A stretch of DNA of 64,000 nucleotides from Stutzerimonas stutzeri (GCF_024448955.1 NZ_JAMOIH010000004.1:124001-188000); one strand, 5' to 3'; shown: positions 51,481-61,724, counted from the stretch's first letter. The notes: a model not told the origin generated them from the sequence alone. Translations and numbers: made by a program.

Positions 51481-52779
51481 ATGAGCAGCAACGATGGGTA
51501 CGTAATGGACGTGGCCTACCCGCCCCACTTCCACAAGGAGATCCAACCTGTCTGGCTGACCAGTATGGTTCAGTTTCTCGGCACGGCTGCGCCCGATATT
51601 TCCAGGCCTTACTCCTACTGCGAGTTGGGCTGCGGTATGGGTATCAACCTGCTCATCGGCGCAATGACGAACCCGCTGGGGCAGTTCGTAGGTGTCGATG
51701 CCAACGAGAAAGCGCTGAATATCGCGCGCTCGGCTGCGGCAGCGATGGACATCAAAAACATCCGTTTCGTCCAGGCTGACTTCGCCCAGTTTGCCCAGAG
51801 CAACAACCTGTTCTTCGACTTCATCACCACCCATGGTGTCTGGTCATGGATCGCGGAAAGCCAGCAGAAAGGCATTCTGCAATTGGTAGCGAAGTCGCTC
51901 AAACCCAAAGGGTTGTTCTATCTGCACTACATGTGCCACCCAGGCGCGACACAAATGCTGCCAGTGCAGAAGCTGCTGAACGACCTGGCTCGACAGTTAC
52001 CGGGTTCTTCGGAGCAGAAGCTTCAAGCTGCGCTGGATTTCGTCTGCGAACTGGACGCTGCCGGCACCTTCATAGACCAGCCCAACCTGAGCGAAAAGAT
52101 AAGGTCACTCAAGCAAAAGCCGGCCTCTTATCTCGCCCACGACTTCCTGACCGACCATTGGACTCCGCAGCACTCGACCGATGTTCATCAATCGGTGGCA
52201 CAGGCCGGCGTCACTTATATAGGCAGTGCCAGCGCCTTCGACAATCTGGACAGCCTGTCCGTACCGGGCGCCGTACAGCCGCTTCTGGCAAAGCTGGCCT
52301 CGCCAGCACTAAGGGAAACGGTCAAGGATCTGGCCAGGAATCAGCATCAGCGCAGCGATCTGTTTCAGCGTGCTCCGGTACGCCTGGGCCAGCAGGACGT
52401 TCTACAGCAGGTCGATGCCCTTCGGTTTCAGCTGATGCCCCAAGCGCCACGCTCAGGCGCGCTGTCTTTCCAAACGCCAATCGGCGAAATCCAGGGCCCC
52501 GGCGACATCTTCTCCCCTCTGCTGGAAAAGCTGGCCGAACGACCCGCCACTTTTGCCGAGCTAAGACAGCTGCCGGCTTTTACCGAAAAGCTCGGCACGC
52601 TAACGCAAGCGCTACAGATGCTGATGTGGCAGGGCCATATCCATCCCCAACGTCCGGATGGCCTCAACTGCAGCGATCAGGCAAGCAAATTGAAAGTCTG
52701 GATCGAACGGAACCAGCTGAAATTGAACGTTGTGGAGAATTGCGGAACAGCCATTCACCAGCCGACCGGCAACTCATGA
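51481..52779 (+). CDS. SAM-dependent methyltransferase with methyltransferase-regulatory domain
   Basis: The 432-aa protein begins MSSNDGYVMDVAYPPHFHKE, the typical N-terminus of bacterial methyltransferases that carry a C-terminal regulatory domain (MethyTransf_Reg). The SAM site is YCELGCGMGINLLIGAMTNP (about 46-65), then VGVDANEKAL and a THGVWSWI motif (about 119-126). Residues about 210-290 fit the regulatory domain. GAGG lies 9 bp upstream. It follows the receptor terminator and precedes DUF3649 by 95 bp, all on one strand. The substrate is unknown. Members occur next to iron-uptake genes, but no biochemical link is established. Confidence 0.85.
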   Translation: MSSNDGYVMDVAYPPHFHKEIQPVWLTSMVQFLGTAAPDISRPYSYCELGCGMGINLLIGAMTNPLGQFVGVDANEKALNIARSAAAAMDIKNIRFVQADFAQFAQSNNLFFDFITTHGVWSWIAESQQKGILQLVAKSLKPKGLFYLHYMCHPGATQMLPVQKLLNDLARQLPGSSEQKLQAALDFVCELDAAGTFIDQPNLSEKIRSLKQKPASYLAHDFLTDHWTPQHSTDVHQSVAQAGVTYIGSASAFDNLDSLSVPGAVQPLLAKLASPALRETVKDLARNQHQRSDLFQRAPVRLGQQDVLQQVDALRFQLMPQAPRSGALSFQTPIGEIQGPGDIFSPLLEKLAERPATFAELRQLPAFTEKLGTLTQALQMLMWQGHIHPQRPDGLNCSDQASKLKVWIERNQLKLNVVENCGTAIHQPTGNS

Positions 52780-52874
52780 ACAACTATGGCGCGACACACC
52801 GGAGCGTTCGTTTCGGTCCGTACGTTTCGCCCGCCCCCCCTTCGTACCCTGTTCAAAATGAAGAGAACGCACCG

Positions 52875-53162
52875 ATGAAAGCCCCTTCACAACTTTGGCC
52901 GGTAGCATCGCGAACCCTCGCGGCCGTGCTGGGCGGCTACGTGTTCACCTACTGTTGCACGGCGGCACTGGCGCGCCTGCTTCCTTTGGCAAAATCCGAT
53001 GCGGTGGTAGTCGCGTCGCTGGCGGCCTTCATCATCTATACGGCAGTCATCCTCTGGGCGTTTGGCTGCCGCAGCGCATGGCGTGCCTGGGCGGTGCTAG
53101 CGCTGGCGGGACCCTTGGCGGTCATCGGCTTCTGGCCACAGTTGCTGGAGGTCTTGGGATGA
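52875..53162 (+). CDS. DUF3649 family small membrane protein
   Basis: ATG 52875 (MKAPSQLWPVASRTLAAVLG) gives 95 residues with three membrane helices (about 12-32, 40-60 and 66-88). It has the family's GGYVFTYCCTAALARLLP segment. The stop overlaps the next start (ATGA). DUF3649, PepSY-TM and DUF3325 genes recur together beside TonB-dependent siderophore receptors in proteobacteria. This protein probably forms an inner-membrane unit with the PepSY protein. Confidence 0.9.
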   Translation: MKAPSQLWPVASRTLAAVLGGYVFTYCCTAALARLLPLAKSDAVVVASLAAFIIYTAVILWAFGCRSAWRAWAVLALAGPLAVIGFWPQLLEVLG

Positions 53163-54724
53163 AACAAAAGACCATCACGCAATCCATGTCGTGGCTGCAT
53201 ACCTGGTGCGGGCTGCTGATCGGCTGGGTGCTGTTCGCCATCTTTCTCACCGGCACCCTGGCGGTGTTCGACAAGGAAATCAGTTGGTGGATGCAGCCGG
53301 AGTTGACCGATCAGGGCCAGTCGCCTGCAGCTGCCGCCAACGTCGCGCAGCACTGGCTATCGAAGAATCATCCAGACGAGTCGAACTGGAACATCAGCCT
53401 GCCGACCGAGCGCTCGCCGGCGCTCAGCGTATCCGTCGGGGAACGGCGTCGCGGTGCCGGTAGCACTCACCTCGATCCATTGACGGGCGAAACCGTCGAG
53501 GCCCGGGAAACCATCGGCGGCAATTTCTTCTTCCATTTCCACTACACCCTGCATATGCCACGGCTGCTCGGCATCTGGGTGGTTGGGTTCGCGGCGATGG
53601 CCATGCTGGTGGCGTTGATCAGCGGCATCATCATCCACAAGAAAATCTTCAAGGAGTTCTTCACCTTCCGCCCGGCCAAAGGGCAGCGCTCCTGGCTCGA
53701 CGGCCACAATGCCAGCGCCGTCCTGCTGTTGCCGTTCCACCTGATGATTACCTACACAGGACTGGCGATTTTCTTCGTGCTCTATATGCCGGCAGCAGTC
53801 GATGCACTGTACGACGGCGATCGCCAGGCCTATTTCCGCGAGGCGCAACCGGCCCGTGCCGCCGCTCAGGTGTCGCGCGGCGAGGACCGCGGCAGCAAAC
53901 CCGTCCAGGCGCCGGCTGCGCCACTACTGGCGCTGGGTGAGATCGTCAGCCGTGCCGAAGCGCACTATGGCGCCGGGATGATTGGCGGCCTGACCGTGAG
54001 CAACCCCGGCCGAGCAGATGCCCAGGTCACGGCGCGGCCGGTGCTGGGTAACCGCATCGAACTGACCAAGGGCGAAGGTATGGTCTTCAACGGTGTCACC
54101 GGTGAGCTGATCCAGGCTCCCGAACCGTCGCGCACCAGCCAGCTGACCCAGCGCGTGATGGCGGGCCTGCATTTTGCCCAGTTCGGCGGCTACCCGATGC
54201 GCTGGCTGTATTTCATCTGCGGGCTGGTCAGCTGCGCCATGATTGCAACAGGGCTGGTGCTCTATGCGGTCAAGCAGCGCAAGCAGGCCAAGGCCAACGC
54301 GCACTTCCTGCGGATGGTGGAAAGCCTGAACGTGGCGGTCGTCGCGGGGCTTTCGCTGGCCTGCATAGCGCTCTTGTGGAGCAATCGCCTGCTACCGGCG
54401 GAGCTGGCCAGCCGGCAGGATTGGGAGCTGCGGCTGTTCTTCGGCATCTGGGCGCTGAGCTGGCTGCATGCCTGGGTACGCAAGCCGTTACTGGCGTGGC
54501 GCGAACAGCTCTGCGGCGCGGCTGTGCTGGCGCTCACGCTGCCCGCACTGGATCTGATGACAACCGACGCGACACTGGACGGCATCCGCTTGCCCATCCT
54601 CGCATCCGTCTTTGCCCTGGGTCTGCTGGCTGGCTGGACCGCCTGGAAGATCCCCACACTCGTCGCTGCGAGAAAAGCCCGCCAACCCCAGCTCGACGGC
54701 ACAGTCACAGGAGTCTCGTCATGA
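53159..54724 (+). CDS. PepSY-associated TM helix protein (probable ferric-siderophore reductase type)
   Basis: This 521-aa inner-membrane protein starts MKQKTITQSMSWLHTWCGLL. Membrane helices lie at about 15-38, 145-167, 198-218, 343-365, 382-400 and onward. His residues in the helices (SWLHTWCG, FFHFHYTLHMPR, LHFAQFGG) could bind heme b. The periplasmic part includes a PepSY-like domain. Related PepSY-TM proteins (FoxB/PiuB/FegB group) act in iron release from siderophores at the inner membrane. Four-base overlaps with both neighbours make the DUF3649-PepSY-DUF3325 set a single translational unit. Confidence 0.9.
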   Translation: MKQKTITQSMSWLHTWCGLLIGWVLFAIFLTGTLAVFDKEISWWMQPELTDQGQSPAAAANVAQHWLSKNHPDESNWNISLPTERSPALSVSVGERRRGAGSTHLDPLTGETVEARETIGGNFFFHFHYTLHMPRLLGIWVVGFAAMAMLVALISGIIIHKKIFKEFFTFRPAKGQRSWLDGHNASAVLLLPFHLMITYTGLAIFFVLYMPAAVDALYDGDRQAYFREAQPARAAAQVSRGEDRGSKPVQAPAAPLLALGEIVSRAEAHYGAGMIGGLTVSNPGRADAQVTARPVLGNRIELTKGEGMVFNGVTGELIQAPEPSRTSQLTQRVMAGLHFAQFGGYPMRWLYFICGLVSCAMIATGLVLYAVKQRKQAKANAHFLRMVESLNVAVVAGLSLACIALLWSNRLLPAELASRQDWELRLFFGIWALSWLHAWVRKPLLAWREQLCGAAVLALTLPALDLMTTDATLDGIRLPILASVFALGLLAGWTAWKIPTLVAARKARQPQLDGTVTGVSS

Positions 54725-55056
54725 ACGGTTCTGCCCTGCTTGCCAGCCTTCTGCTGGCCTACGCCGGCATGCTCGGGTTCTGCCTCGGCAAGGAGCGTCA
54801 CTGGAAGCAATTGGCTAATCCGCGCGTTCCTGCGCAACTGCGTCGCCTCTGCTTTCCGGCGGGAGGCTTGCTGCTCGGCCTTGCCGTGTATACCGCTACC
54901 GGCGTTTGGCCCGGAGGCATGGCGCTGGTTGGCTGGTTCGGCCTGATCTCCCTCGCCGGCTTCGCCCTGCTCCTGCTGATCCCCTACGCACCTCGCTTGG
55001 CCATGGGGATGCCGGTGATGGGCAGTCTGCTCTGGGCCGTTGCGGCACTGCTGTGA
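54721..55056 (+). CDS. DUF3325 family small membrane protein
   Basis: ATG 54721 overlaps the PepSY gene stop (ATGA). The 111-aa protein has three to four hydrophobic helices (about 3-18, 40-58, 64-85 and 92-110). The family motif region LAYAGMLGFCLGKERHWKQL is present at the N-terminus. It always accompanies a PepSY-TM gene in my knowledge, and is probably an accessory subunit for it. No terminator hairpin with a T-run is obvious downstream. Confidence 0.9.
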   Translation: MNGSALLASLLLAYAGMLGFCLGKERHWKQLANPRVPAQLRRLCFPAGGLLLGLAVYTATGVWPGGMALVGWFGLISLAGFALLLLIPYAPRLAMGMPVMGSLLWAVAALL

Positions 55057-55257
55057 TTTCCTGCCCTGCCGGCTAAGGCGACCGGCGCTACCGCAGGCGT
55101 GAATACGAGCATTACCTTCGCCTTTAGCCTCGTCCCTAAACCGCGAGTCCCGACGCGCCTGCGTTCATGACCTTCTTTCAACGAAGCAGATGCGCTGTGT
55201 AACGTGGCGGTCTCTGACTTATGCTGCCGGCCATCTCACGTCTATTCTGTGACCGTC

Positions 55258-56028
55258 ATGACCCAGCGTGCCGTATCGCCCTTCCAACTGCTCATTCTCG
55301 TGCTCTCGATTTACGTGTTGGGCGCATTGATCGCCGACATCCTGTTCGACCTACCGCCCGACGTATCTGAGTTGCTCAGTTACATAGACAACATTGTCTG
55401 CCTGTTCTTTTTCATCGACTTTGCTAGACGTCTGCAACTCGCCGAGGATAAATGGCGCTTCATGCGCTGGGGCTGGATCGACCTCCTGGCCAGCGTACCG
55501 GCGGGCGGACTGCAAGCGTTCAAGATGGTGCGCGCCGTGCAGGTGTTGCGTGCGCTGCGTGCGATCAAGTCGACCCAAATGATCTGGCGCCTGCTGTTTC
55601 GCAACCGTGCAGAAAGCATCGTCGTGTCCGCCGCTACGGCCACGTTGCTACTCGTGGCATTTGGCGCCATCACGATGTTGCTGGTCGAGGCGCCTAACCC
55701 GCAAAGCGCCATCAATACGCCGGAAGAAGCGCTCTGGTGGGCCTTCGTGACCGTCACGACCGTCGGTTATGGCGACTACTATCCGGTCACGACCCAAGGC
55801 CGTATCGTGGCGGTGCTGCTGATGGTGTCCGGGGTTGGCCTGTTCGGCAGCTTCGCCGCCTATATCGGCTCGCTGTTTATCGCCGACAAGCATGATGAAA
55901 ACATCGAACAGCAGGAAGCGGACCGAGCGGTGCTGCACAACCTGCTCGAGCAGGTAGAAAAATTGACCACCGAAGTCCAGGCTTTACGAGGGCAACTGGA
56001 GGAACGGGGACAGCCGCCACGGGAGTAA
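55258..56028 (+). CDS. Voltage-gated potassium channel family protein
   Basis: ATG 55258 gives 256 residues (GTG 55249 is an alternative). It has S1-S6-like helices with a charged S4 (RAVQVLRALRAIKSTQMIW, with Arg every third residue, about 92-110), the pore-loop selectivity filter TVTTVGYGDYYPVT (about 163-176) and S6 (AVLLMVSGVGLFGSFAAYIG). A C-terminal coiled coil (LEQVEKLTTEVQALRGQLEE) should aid tetramerisation. It resembles KvAP-type bacterial K+ channels. It stands alone between DUF3325 and rlhA. Confidence 0.9.
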   Translation: MTQRAVSPFQLLILVLSIYVLGALIADILFDLPPDVSELLSYIDNIVCLFFFIDFARRLQLAEDKWRFMRWGWIDLLASVPAGGLQAFKMVRAVQVLRALRAIKSTQMIWRLLFRNRAESIVVSAATATLLLVAFGAITMLLVEAPNPQSAINTPEEALWWAFVTVTTVGYGDYYPVTTQGRIVAVLLMVSGVGLFGSFAAYIGSLFIADKHDENIEQQEADRAVLHNLLEQVEKLTTEVQALRGQLEERGQPPRE

Positions 56029-56212
56029 TTGTCAGTGGTACCGGCAGCATCTTTCAGCCTGCCCGTGCAGGCTACCGTCGATCCTGAGCAACGGCACACT
56101 CCGCAATACGCACCGATCTCCCGCGTCGACCTGCCGAAAACGCCCAGCGGCCAATCCCAAACCAGCCGCCAACCATTACAATGCGCGACTTTCGATTTAC
56201 CGGTCCGCGCTC

Positions 56213-58213
56213 ATGTCCCTACCCCAGCATCACCTCGAACTCCTCAGCCCCGCGCGGGATGTGTCCATTGCCAAGGAAGCCATACTGCATGGCGCCGATG
56301 CGGTGTATATCGGCGGGCCGAGTTTCGGGGCGCGGCACAACGCTGAGAACAGCGTGGCGGACATTGCCGAGCTGGTGACTTTCGCCCACCTGTTCCATGC
56401 GCGGGTCTTCGTCACCATCAACACCATTCTTCATGACGATGAACTGGAAGCTGCGCGCGCGCTGATCTGGCAGCTGTATGAAATCGGTGTAGATGCGCTG
56501 ATCGTTCAGGACATGGGCGTGATGGAAATGGACATTCCACCCATCGAGCTGCACGCCAGCACCCAAACCGACATCCGTACCCTGGAGCGCGCCAAGTTTC
56601 TCGACAAGGCCGGCTTCTCTCAGCTGGTGCTGGCCCGCGAGCTGAATCTGCAGGAAATACGTGCGATCAGCGATGCCACTGAGGCTGCCATCGAATTCTT
56701 CATTCACGGTGCCCTGTGCGTAGCGTTTTCCGGACAGTGCAACATTTCTCATGCGCAAAACGGCCGCAGCGCCAACCGTGGCGACTGCTCCCAGGCGTGC
56801 CGCCTGCCCTACACACTCAAGGATGATCAGGGCCGCGTCGTCGCGTTCGACAAGCATCTGCTGTCTATGAAGGACAACAACCAGAGCGCCAACCTGCGCG
56901 CACTGGTCGATGCCGGCGTACGCTCATTCAAGATCGAGGGTCGCTACAAGGATGTGAGCTACGTGAAAAACATCACCGCTTACTACCGCCAGCGTCTGGA
57001 TGAGATTCTTGAAGACCGCACTGACCTGGCACGCGCTTCCAGCGGCCGTACCGATCACTTCTTCGTGCCGGACCCGGACAAGACCTTTCACCGCGGCAGC
57101 ACTGACTACTTCGTTACAGATCGCAAAATTGACATTGGTGCCTTCGATTCGCCGACCTTCACCGGCCTCGCTGTAGGCGAAGTGCTCAAGGTCGGCAAGC
57201 ACGATCTCACGGTGCAGACACGCGAGCCGCTGTCAAACGGCGACGGTCTGAACGTGCTGGTCAAACGCGAAGTGGTGGGCTTTCGCGCCAGCGTCGTCGA
57301 GCCTTTAGGGCAGTTCGAAGAGGACGGCCAGCAGTTCTTGCAATACCGAGTCGAGCCCAACGAGATGCCGGCTGCCCTGCGTCAGCTGCGTCCGAACCAT
57401 CCGCTGAATCGCAACCTGGACCATAACTGGCAGAACGCGCTGCTCAAGACTTCCGCCGAGCGCCGCATCGGTGTGCGTTGGTTAGCCAAGCTGCGTGCCG
57501 ATGAGCTCGAGCTTCACGTCACCAGCGAGGAAGGCGCTTATGCCAGCGTCTCGCTGGCCGGCCCGTTCGGCGAAGCGAAAAAGCCCGAGCAAGTACCCGG
57601 ACAGATCGCCGACCTGCTGAGTCAGCTGGGCACGACGATCTACCACGCCGAAGAAGTCGACGTGGACGCCCCGCAGGCGTTCTTCATCCCGAATTCGCAG
57701 CTCAAAGCCCTACGCCGTGAAGCCATCGATGCGCTCACCGAGGCCCGCGAAGCCATCCGCCCGCTGGGGAGCCGCAAGGCCGTCAGCGTACCGCCGCCGG
57801 TCTACCCCGAGTCGCATCTGACCTTCCTCGCCAACGTCTACAACGAAAAGGCGCGCACCTTCTACCAGCGTTACGGTGTCGAGCTGATCGATGCGGCCTT
57901 CGAGGCCCATGAGGAAACCGGCGAAGTGCCTGTGATGATCACCAAGCACTGCCTGCGCTTCTCCTTCAACCTGTGTCCGAAACAGGCCAAGGGCGTGACC
58001 GGCGTGCGCACCAAGGTCGCGCCAATGCAGCTGGTGCATGGCGATGAAGTACTGACCCTGAAATTCGATTGCAAGCCTTGCGAGATGCACGTGATCGGCA
58101 AGATCAAGGGCAACATCCTCAACCTGCCGCAACCGGGCAGCGCCGCCAGCGTGGTCGGGCACATCACGCCGGATGACCTGATAAAGACCATCCGCAGCAA
58201 GCCGCGCGCCTGA
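56213..58213 (+). CDS. rlhA: 23S rRNA 5-hydroxycytidine C2501 synthase RlhA (peptidase U32 family)
   Basis: RlhA hydroxylates C2501 of 23S rRNA in E. coli, using prephenate-linked chemistry and an iron-sulfur centre. The 666-aa protein has the U32 core: LELLSPARDVSIAKEAILHG (about 8-27) and GADAVYIGGPSFGAR, then the signature FIHGALCVAFSGQCNISHAQ (about 162-181) with Cys ligands, and NRGDCSQACRLPY. C-terminal cysteines (FNLCPKQAKG, FDCKPCEMHV) fit the RlhA-type extension. The length is like E. coli YdcP/RlhA (about 650 aa), rather than the shorter TrhP or UbiU/UbiV relatives. A family-A repeat follows. Confidence 0.92.
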   Translation: MSLPQHHLELLSPARDVSIAKEAILHGADAVYIGGPSFGARHNAENSVADIAELVTFAHLFHARVFVTINTILHDDELEAARALIWQLYEIGVDALIVQDMGVMEMDIPPIELHASTQTDIRTLERAKFLDKAGFSQLVLARELNLQEIRAISDATEAAIEFFIHGALCVAFSGQCNISHAQNGRSANRGDCSQACRLPYTLKDDQGRVVAFDKHLLSMKDNNQSANLRALVDAGVRSFKIEGRYKDVSYVKNITAYYRQRLDEILEDRTDLARASSGRTDHFFVPDPDKTFHRGSTDYFVTDRKIDIGAFDSPTFTGLAVGEVLKVGKHDLTVQTREPLSNGDGLNVLVKREVVGFRASVVEPLGQFEEDGQQFLQYRVEPNEMPAALRQLRPNHPLNRNLDHNWQNALLKTSAERRIGVRWLAKLRADELELHVTSEEGAYASVSLAGPFGEAKKPEQVPGQIADLLSQLGTTIYHAEEVDVDAPQAFFIPNSQLKALRREAIDALTEAREAIRPLGSRKAVSVPPPVYPESHLTFLANVYNEKARTFYQRYGVELIDAAFEAHEETGEVPVMITKHCLRFSFNLCPKQAKGVTGVRTKVAPMQLVHGDEVLTLKFDCKPCEMHVIGKIKGNILNLPQPGSAASVVGHITPDDLIKTIRSKPRA

Positions 58214-58244
58214 GTGCGACCAACGCACCCGATGACGTATTCAA

Positions 58245-58303
58245 TGGCCGAATAAATTCGGCCCTACGATGGACGCTCTGTAGGGCCGAGCTTGTTCGGC
58301 CGC
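58245..58303. repeat. Hairpin repeats (family A), head-to-head pair
   Basis: GGCCGAATAAATTCGGCCCT (from about 58247) is followed by GTAGGGCCGAGCTTGTTCGG (from about 58280). Each half is itself a hairpin and the two are in inverted orientation, a BIME-like arrangement. Related elements are at 1611-1774 and 51311-51364. Confidence 0.7.
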
Positions 58304-58437
58304 CGGGCGATCCCCTCGGCGCGCGCTGTAGGACCGACGTCTGAACTTCGGGCAATACTGTTGTCTGCTGTTCAGCTTCCGCAGGCGGCACCGGCAATGA
58401 GATTTGCACGCCGTTCATATGCAAACAAGGACCGAAC

Positions 58438-58851
58438 ATGCTTCAAGGATCAGCTCGCTGGATCGTCACGCTGTCACTCGCCGCCGCACTCGTCGGCTGC
58501 TCGATGTCCCCTCTCCGGGGTCCTGCCACGAGTCCTTCTCCGCCATCCGCCGTAGGCGAACATATCGGCTCCGGAAAAGCCTCGTACTATGGAAGCCAGC
58601 ACCACGGCAAGCTGACCGCCAGCGGCGAGCGTTTCAATCAGGGGGCGCTCACCGCCGCCCATCGCAGCCTGCCCTTCGGCACGAACGTTCGGGTCACCAA
58701 TACTCGCAACGGCAAAAGCGTGGTCGTGCGTATCAATGACCGTGGCCCCTTCGTACGTGGGCGGATCATCGACTTGTCGAAAGCAGCCTTCGAGCGCATC
58801 GGCAACACGCGGGCCGGCATCATCCGGGTGCGCCTCGAAAGGGTCGATTGA
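58438..58851 (+). CDS. RlpA-like double-psi beta-barrel lipoprotein
   Basis: This 137-aa protein has a lipoprotein signal with lipobox LVGC (Cys21) and a double-psi beta-barrel domain (about 45-135): [33 protein letters not shown] and [20 protein letters not shown] with the conserved Asp of the RlpA active site. Septal RlpA of P. aeruginosa is a lytic transglycosylase with a C-terminal SPOR domain; this protein lacks SPOR and so is a short paralogue without the septal targeting signal. AAGGA lies 6 bp before the ATG. Confidence 0.88.
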   Translation: MLQGSARWIVTLSLAAALVGCSMSPLRGPATSPSPPSAVGEHIGSGKASYYGSQHHGKLTASGERFNQGALTAAHRSLPFGTNVRVTNTRNGKSVVVRINDRGPFVRGRIIDLSKAAFERIGNTRAGIIRVRLERVD

Positions 58852-59130
58852 ATCGGACGGGGCGACTCCAGACGCCCCACCTGATCGCATTTCGGGATTT
58901 CTCAGAGTACCGTTCAGCTTCAGCCATTTCGGCCAGCGCGCTGTAGCGCTTGGGGTCACGGTCGATCCGGTGACGGTAGTGCCGTTCCGGCATGGGCGCC
59001 TGTGTGCCTGGTCAGCGTTCGTTTCAGCCAAGATCGAGAGATCGCAGTAAAAAATTAAAGCCATCAGTGTGCGTTAAGAACCGCCATGGCGTGCCGATAG
59101 AGATGCACGTCAATCCACCATGGTGCTTCC

Positions 59131-60444
59131 ATGTTCAACGGCCACTTAAAAAAACAACTCCAAGAACAAAGGGCGGAGCTGGCGCTGCTGCGTCAGCTCC
59201 ATGAGCAGATGGAAAGTACGATGGCGTCGATCACCCTCGACCCTGATTTTCGTATTGCCGCTCTGAACCAAAGGTTCGCTCGCACGCTCGGTTACAACCT
59301 CGAGCAACTGAAGGGGCGCGCAATGGCCGACATCGTGCCGACTTACGTGAAAGATTTACCGTGCTTTCATAACTTCCGCGCCGCGGTAGCCAAAATGACT
59401 CCCATCAGCGATGACTATCGCTACCTGCGCGCCGACGGCAGCCTTGCCTGGTTGCATGTCGATTGGTATCCGATCAAGAACGAAAACGGCACCCTGCTGA
59501 ACATTCGCGGCATTGCCCGTGAAGTGACCAAGGAGTTGCAGGTGGCGAAGGAGAACGAGGCGTTCATCAACGCGCTTCTTCGCTCCACCGCGGTCATCCA
59601 GTTCAATCTGGACGGCACCGTGATCACCGCCAACGACCAGTTCTTGCAGGCGATGGGTTACTCGCTCAAGCAGGTCGTGGGCAAGCATCACAGCCAGTTC
59701 TGCACTGCAAGCGAGGCCGGATCGCAGCAGTACAAGGCCTTCTGGCAGACGCTCAACCGCGGCGAGTTCGTTGCCGACCGCTTCAAGCGGGTCGACAGCC
59801 AGGGCCGCGACGTCTGGCTCGAGGCGAGCTACAACCCGGTACACGACACTGAGGGCAAGCTGTGCAAGGTGGTCAAGTTCGCCAGCGTGATCACCGACCA
59901 GGTTGCCCGCGAAGAGGATGTTCGGGGGGCGGCCGGCATCGCCTATGACGTGTCCCGGCAGACCGATACCAGTGCCGAGCGCGGCGCCGTGGTGGTCAAG
60001 GACACGGTCGCGACGATGCAGCGCATCGCCGAGCAAGTGGAGTCGGCCACGCAGGGCATCGAGGCTCTGGGCCAGCAATCGCTGCTTATCAGCTCGATCG
60101 TGCAGACCATTAGCGGTATCGCTGCCCAGACCAATCTGCTGGCACTGAACGCAGCCATCGAAGCGGCACGCGCCGGAGAGCAGGGTCGCGGTTTCGCGGT
60201 GGTCGCCGATGAGGTTCGCCAGCTGGCAGGCCGCACCAGCGCAGCCACAGAAGAGATCGTCAGCGTGGTGCAGAAGAACCAGTCATTGGTAGATGAGGCC
60301 GTACGAGAAATGGCCAGCAGCCGAGAGCAGGCCGCCCAAGGCCTGTCATTGGCCAATCAGGCCGGCGCGGTGATCGTCGAGATTCAGGACGGCGCCAAGC
60401 AGGTGGTGAACGCTGTCGGCCGCTTCGCAAAAGAGTTGAAGTAA
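59131..60444 (+). CDS. Methyl-accepting chemotaxis protein with two PAS domains (BdlA-like)
   Basis: This 437-aa cytoplasmic transducer has no membrane segment. An N-terminal coiled coil ([20 protein letters not shown]) leads to PAS1 (about 30-140, [19 protein letters not shown]) and PAS2 (about 150-260, [20 protein letters not shown]). A short methyl-accepting signalling domain follows (about 270-437), with the hairpin tip [20 protein letters not shown]. This layout is that of P. aeruginosa BdlA, which controls biofilm dispersal, and of related PAS-MCPs (417-440 aa). No adjacent che genes. The ribosome-binding site is poor, so the start is provisional. Confidence 0.85.
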   Translation: MFNGHLKKQLQEQRAELALLRQLHEQMESTMASITLDPDFRIAALNQRFARTLGYNLEQLKGRAMADIVPTYVKDLPCFHNFRAAVAKMTPISDDYRYLRADGSLAWLHVDWYPIKNENGTLLNIRGIAREVTKELQVAKENEAFINALLRSTAVIQFNLDGTVITANDQFLQAMGYSLKQVVGKHHSQFCTASEAGSQQYKAFWQTLNRGEFVADRFKRVDSQGRDVWLEASYNPVHDTEGKLCKVVKFASVITDQVAREEDVRGAAGIAYDVSRQTDTSAERGAVVVKDTVATMQRIAEQVESATQGIEALGQQSLLISSIVQTISGIAAQTNLLALNAAIEAARAGEQGRGFAVVADEVRQLAGRTSAATEEIVSVVQKNQSLVDEAVREMASSREQAAQGLSLANQAGAVIVEIQDGAKQVVNAVGRFAKELK

Positions 60445-60456
60445 GACTCAGCTGTG

Positions 60457-60483
60457 ACGAGGCGGATGCTTCATCCGCCTCGT
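60457..60483. terminator. Bidirectional terminator between the BdlA-like and sotB genes
   Basis: ACGAGGCGGATG (60457-60468) and CATCCGCCTCGT (60472-60483) form a perfect 12-bp stem with a 3-nt loop. It lies between convergent genes, 12 bp after one stop codon and 9 bp from the other. Confidence 0.8.
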
Positions 60484-60491
60484 TCATGCGA

Positions 60492-61682
60492 TCAGAGCGC
60501 AGCCTTCTCTAACGGCCTGGCGAAACGATAGGTCGCCAAGCAGCACAGCACGACACCACTCGATGCCAGCAGCCCACCGACAATGCCCACATTGCTTAGG
60601 CCCAGATGGACGGTAACCAGGCTGCCGAGCAGCGCGCCGCCGCCGATGCCGACGTTATAGATGCCAGAGAACATGGCCATGGCGACGTCGGTCGCATCGG
60701 ACGCAAGATTCAGCACCTTCGCCTGCAATGCCAGGCCAAAGCACATCCCGGCGATCCCCCAGACCACCACCAGTGCGCCCAGCAGCGAACTGTCGCGTGA
60801 AGCCGGCAGTAACAGCAGCAAACACGTCGCCATGGCCGAGATCGCGGCGATCGGAAAGCCCCTCGGATAACGGCCGCTGTAGCGACTGAACAGGAACGAA
60901 CCAAGAATGCCGGCGCCGCCGAACAGCAGCAGCAATGCCGTAGTCATGTCACCGCTCAGGTGGGCGATGGTCTGCGCGAAGGGTTCGATATAGGTGTAAG
61001 CCGTGAATTGCGCAGTGATCACCAACGCGGTCAGTACGTAGGCCGCGACCAGCGCAGGGCGCTTGAACAGCACCGGCAGGCTGCGCAGCGAACCGGAATT
61101 CTGGCTCGGTAGCAGCGGCAGCGTCCGCGCCAGGCAGAGCGCCACCAGCGCCGCGATCACGCCAATCGAGAGGAATGTCGTGCGCCAGCCCAGCGCTTCA
61201 CCCACCACACGGCCAAGCGGAATGCCCAGCACCATGGCCAGTGCGCTGCCGGTGGCCAACAGACCCAGCGCCTGGGCCTGCTTGCCTTGCGGCGCGACGC
61301 GCACGGCCAGCGATGCGGTGATCGACCAAAACACCGCGTGCGAAAGCGCGATACCAATACGGCTGATCATCAGCATGCTGAAGCTCGACGCCACGCTGGA
61401 CACCAGATGGCTGCCGATGAACACCGCGAAGACGACGATCAGCAGCCTGCGGCGTTCGACGTTGCGCGTCAGCAGCATCATCGGCAGCGACATCAGTGCC
61501 ACCACCCACGCGTAGATGGTCAGCATCAGACCGACCTGGGACGGCGGCATGTCGAACGAACCCCCGATGTCGCTGAGCAGAGCGACCGGGACGAACTCCG
61601 TGGTGTTGAAGATGAAGGCGGCCAGCGCCAGTGCGACGACACTGAGCCAGCTTCCGGCGTGGGGGTGTTGCGATTCGTTCAT
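60492..61682 (-). CDS. sotB: Sugar efflux transporter SotB (MFS, DHA1 family)
   Basis: This 396-aa, twelve-helix major-facilitator protein matches E. coli SotB along its length: [19 protein letters not shown] (TM1), [20 protein letters not shown], the motif-A-like RNVERRRLL, and [40 protein letters not shown] is a further shared block, and [20 protein letters not shown] is in the C-terminal half. SotB/YdeA exports sugars such as arabinose and IPTG, and has been linked to drug resistance. ATG 61682 is the only plausible start. Its promoter region carries the MITE-like insertion at 61738-61872, 55 bp upstream. Confidence 0.92.
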   Translation of the reverse strand: MNESQHPHAGSWLSVVALALAAFIFNTTEFVPVALLSDIGGSFDMPPSQVGLMLTIYAWVVALMSLPMMLLTRNVERRRLLIVVFAVFIGSHLVSSVASSFSMLMISRIGIALSHAVFWSITASLAVRVAPQGKQAQALGLLATGSALAMVLGIPLGRVVGEALGWRTTFLSIGVIAALVALCLARTLPLLPSQNSGSLRSLPVLFKRPALVAAYVLTALVITAQFTAYTYIEPFAQTIAHLSGDMTTALLLLFGGAGILGSFLFSRYSGRYPRGFPIAAISAMATCLLLLLPASRDSSLLGALVVVWGIAGMCFGLALQAKVLNLASDATDVAMAMFSGIYNVGIGGGALLGSLVTVHLGLSNVGIVGGLLASSGVVLCCLATYRFARPLEKAAL

Positions 61683-61724
61683 GTGGGCGATGTCTTGATG
61701 CTGCCAATCGGCAACCGCAGCGCG

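Noticed and set aside
58870..59010. A minus-strand frame (MPERHYRHRIDRDPKRYSAL...) that reads like a charged helix
   Set aside because: It has no ribosome-binding site, is only about 56 codons long and runs into the rlpA 3' end. The helix-like look is not enough evidence.
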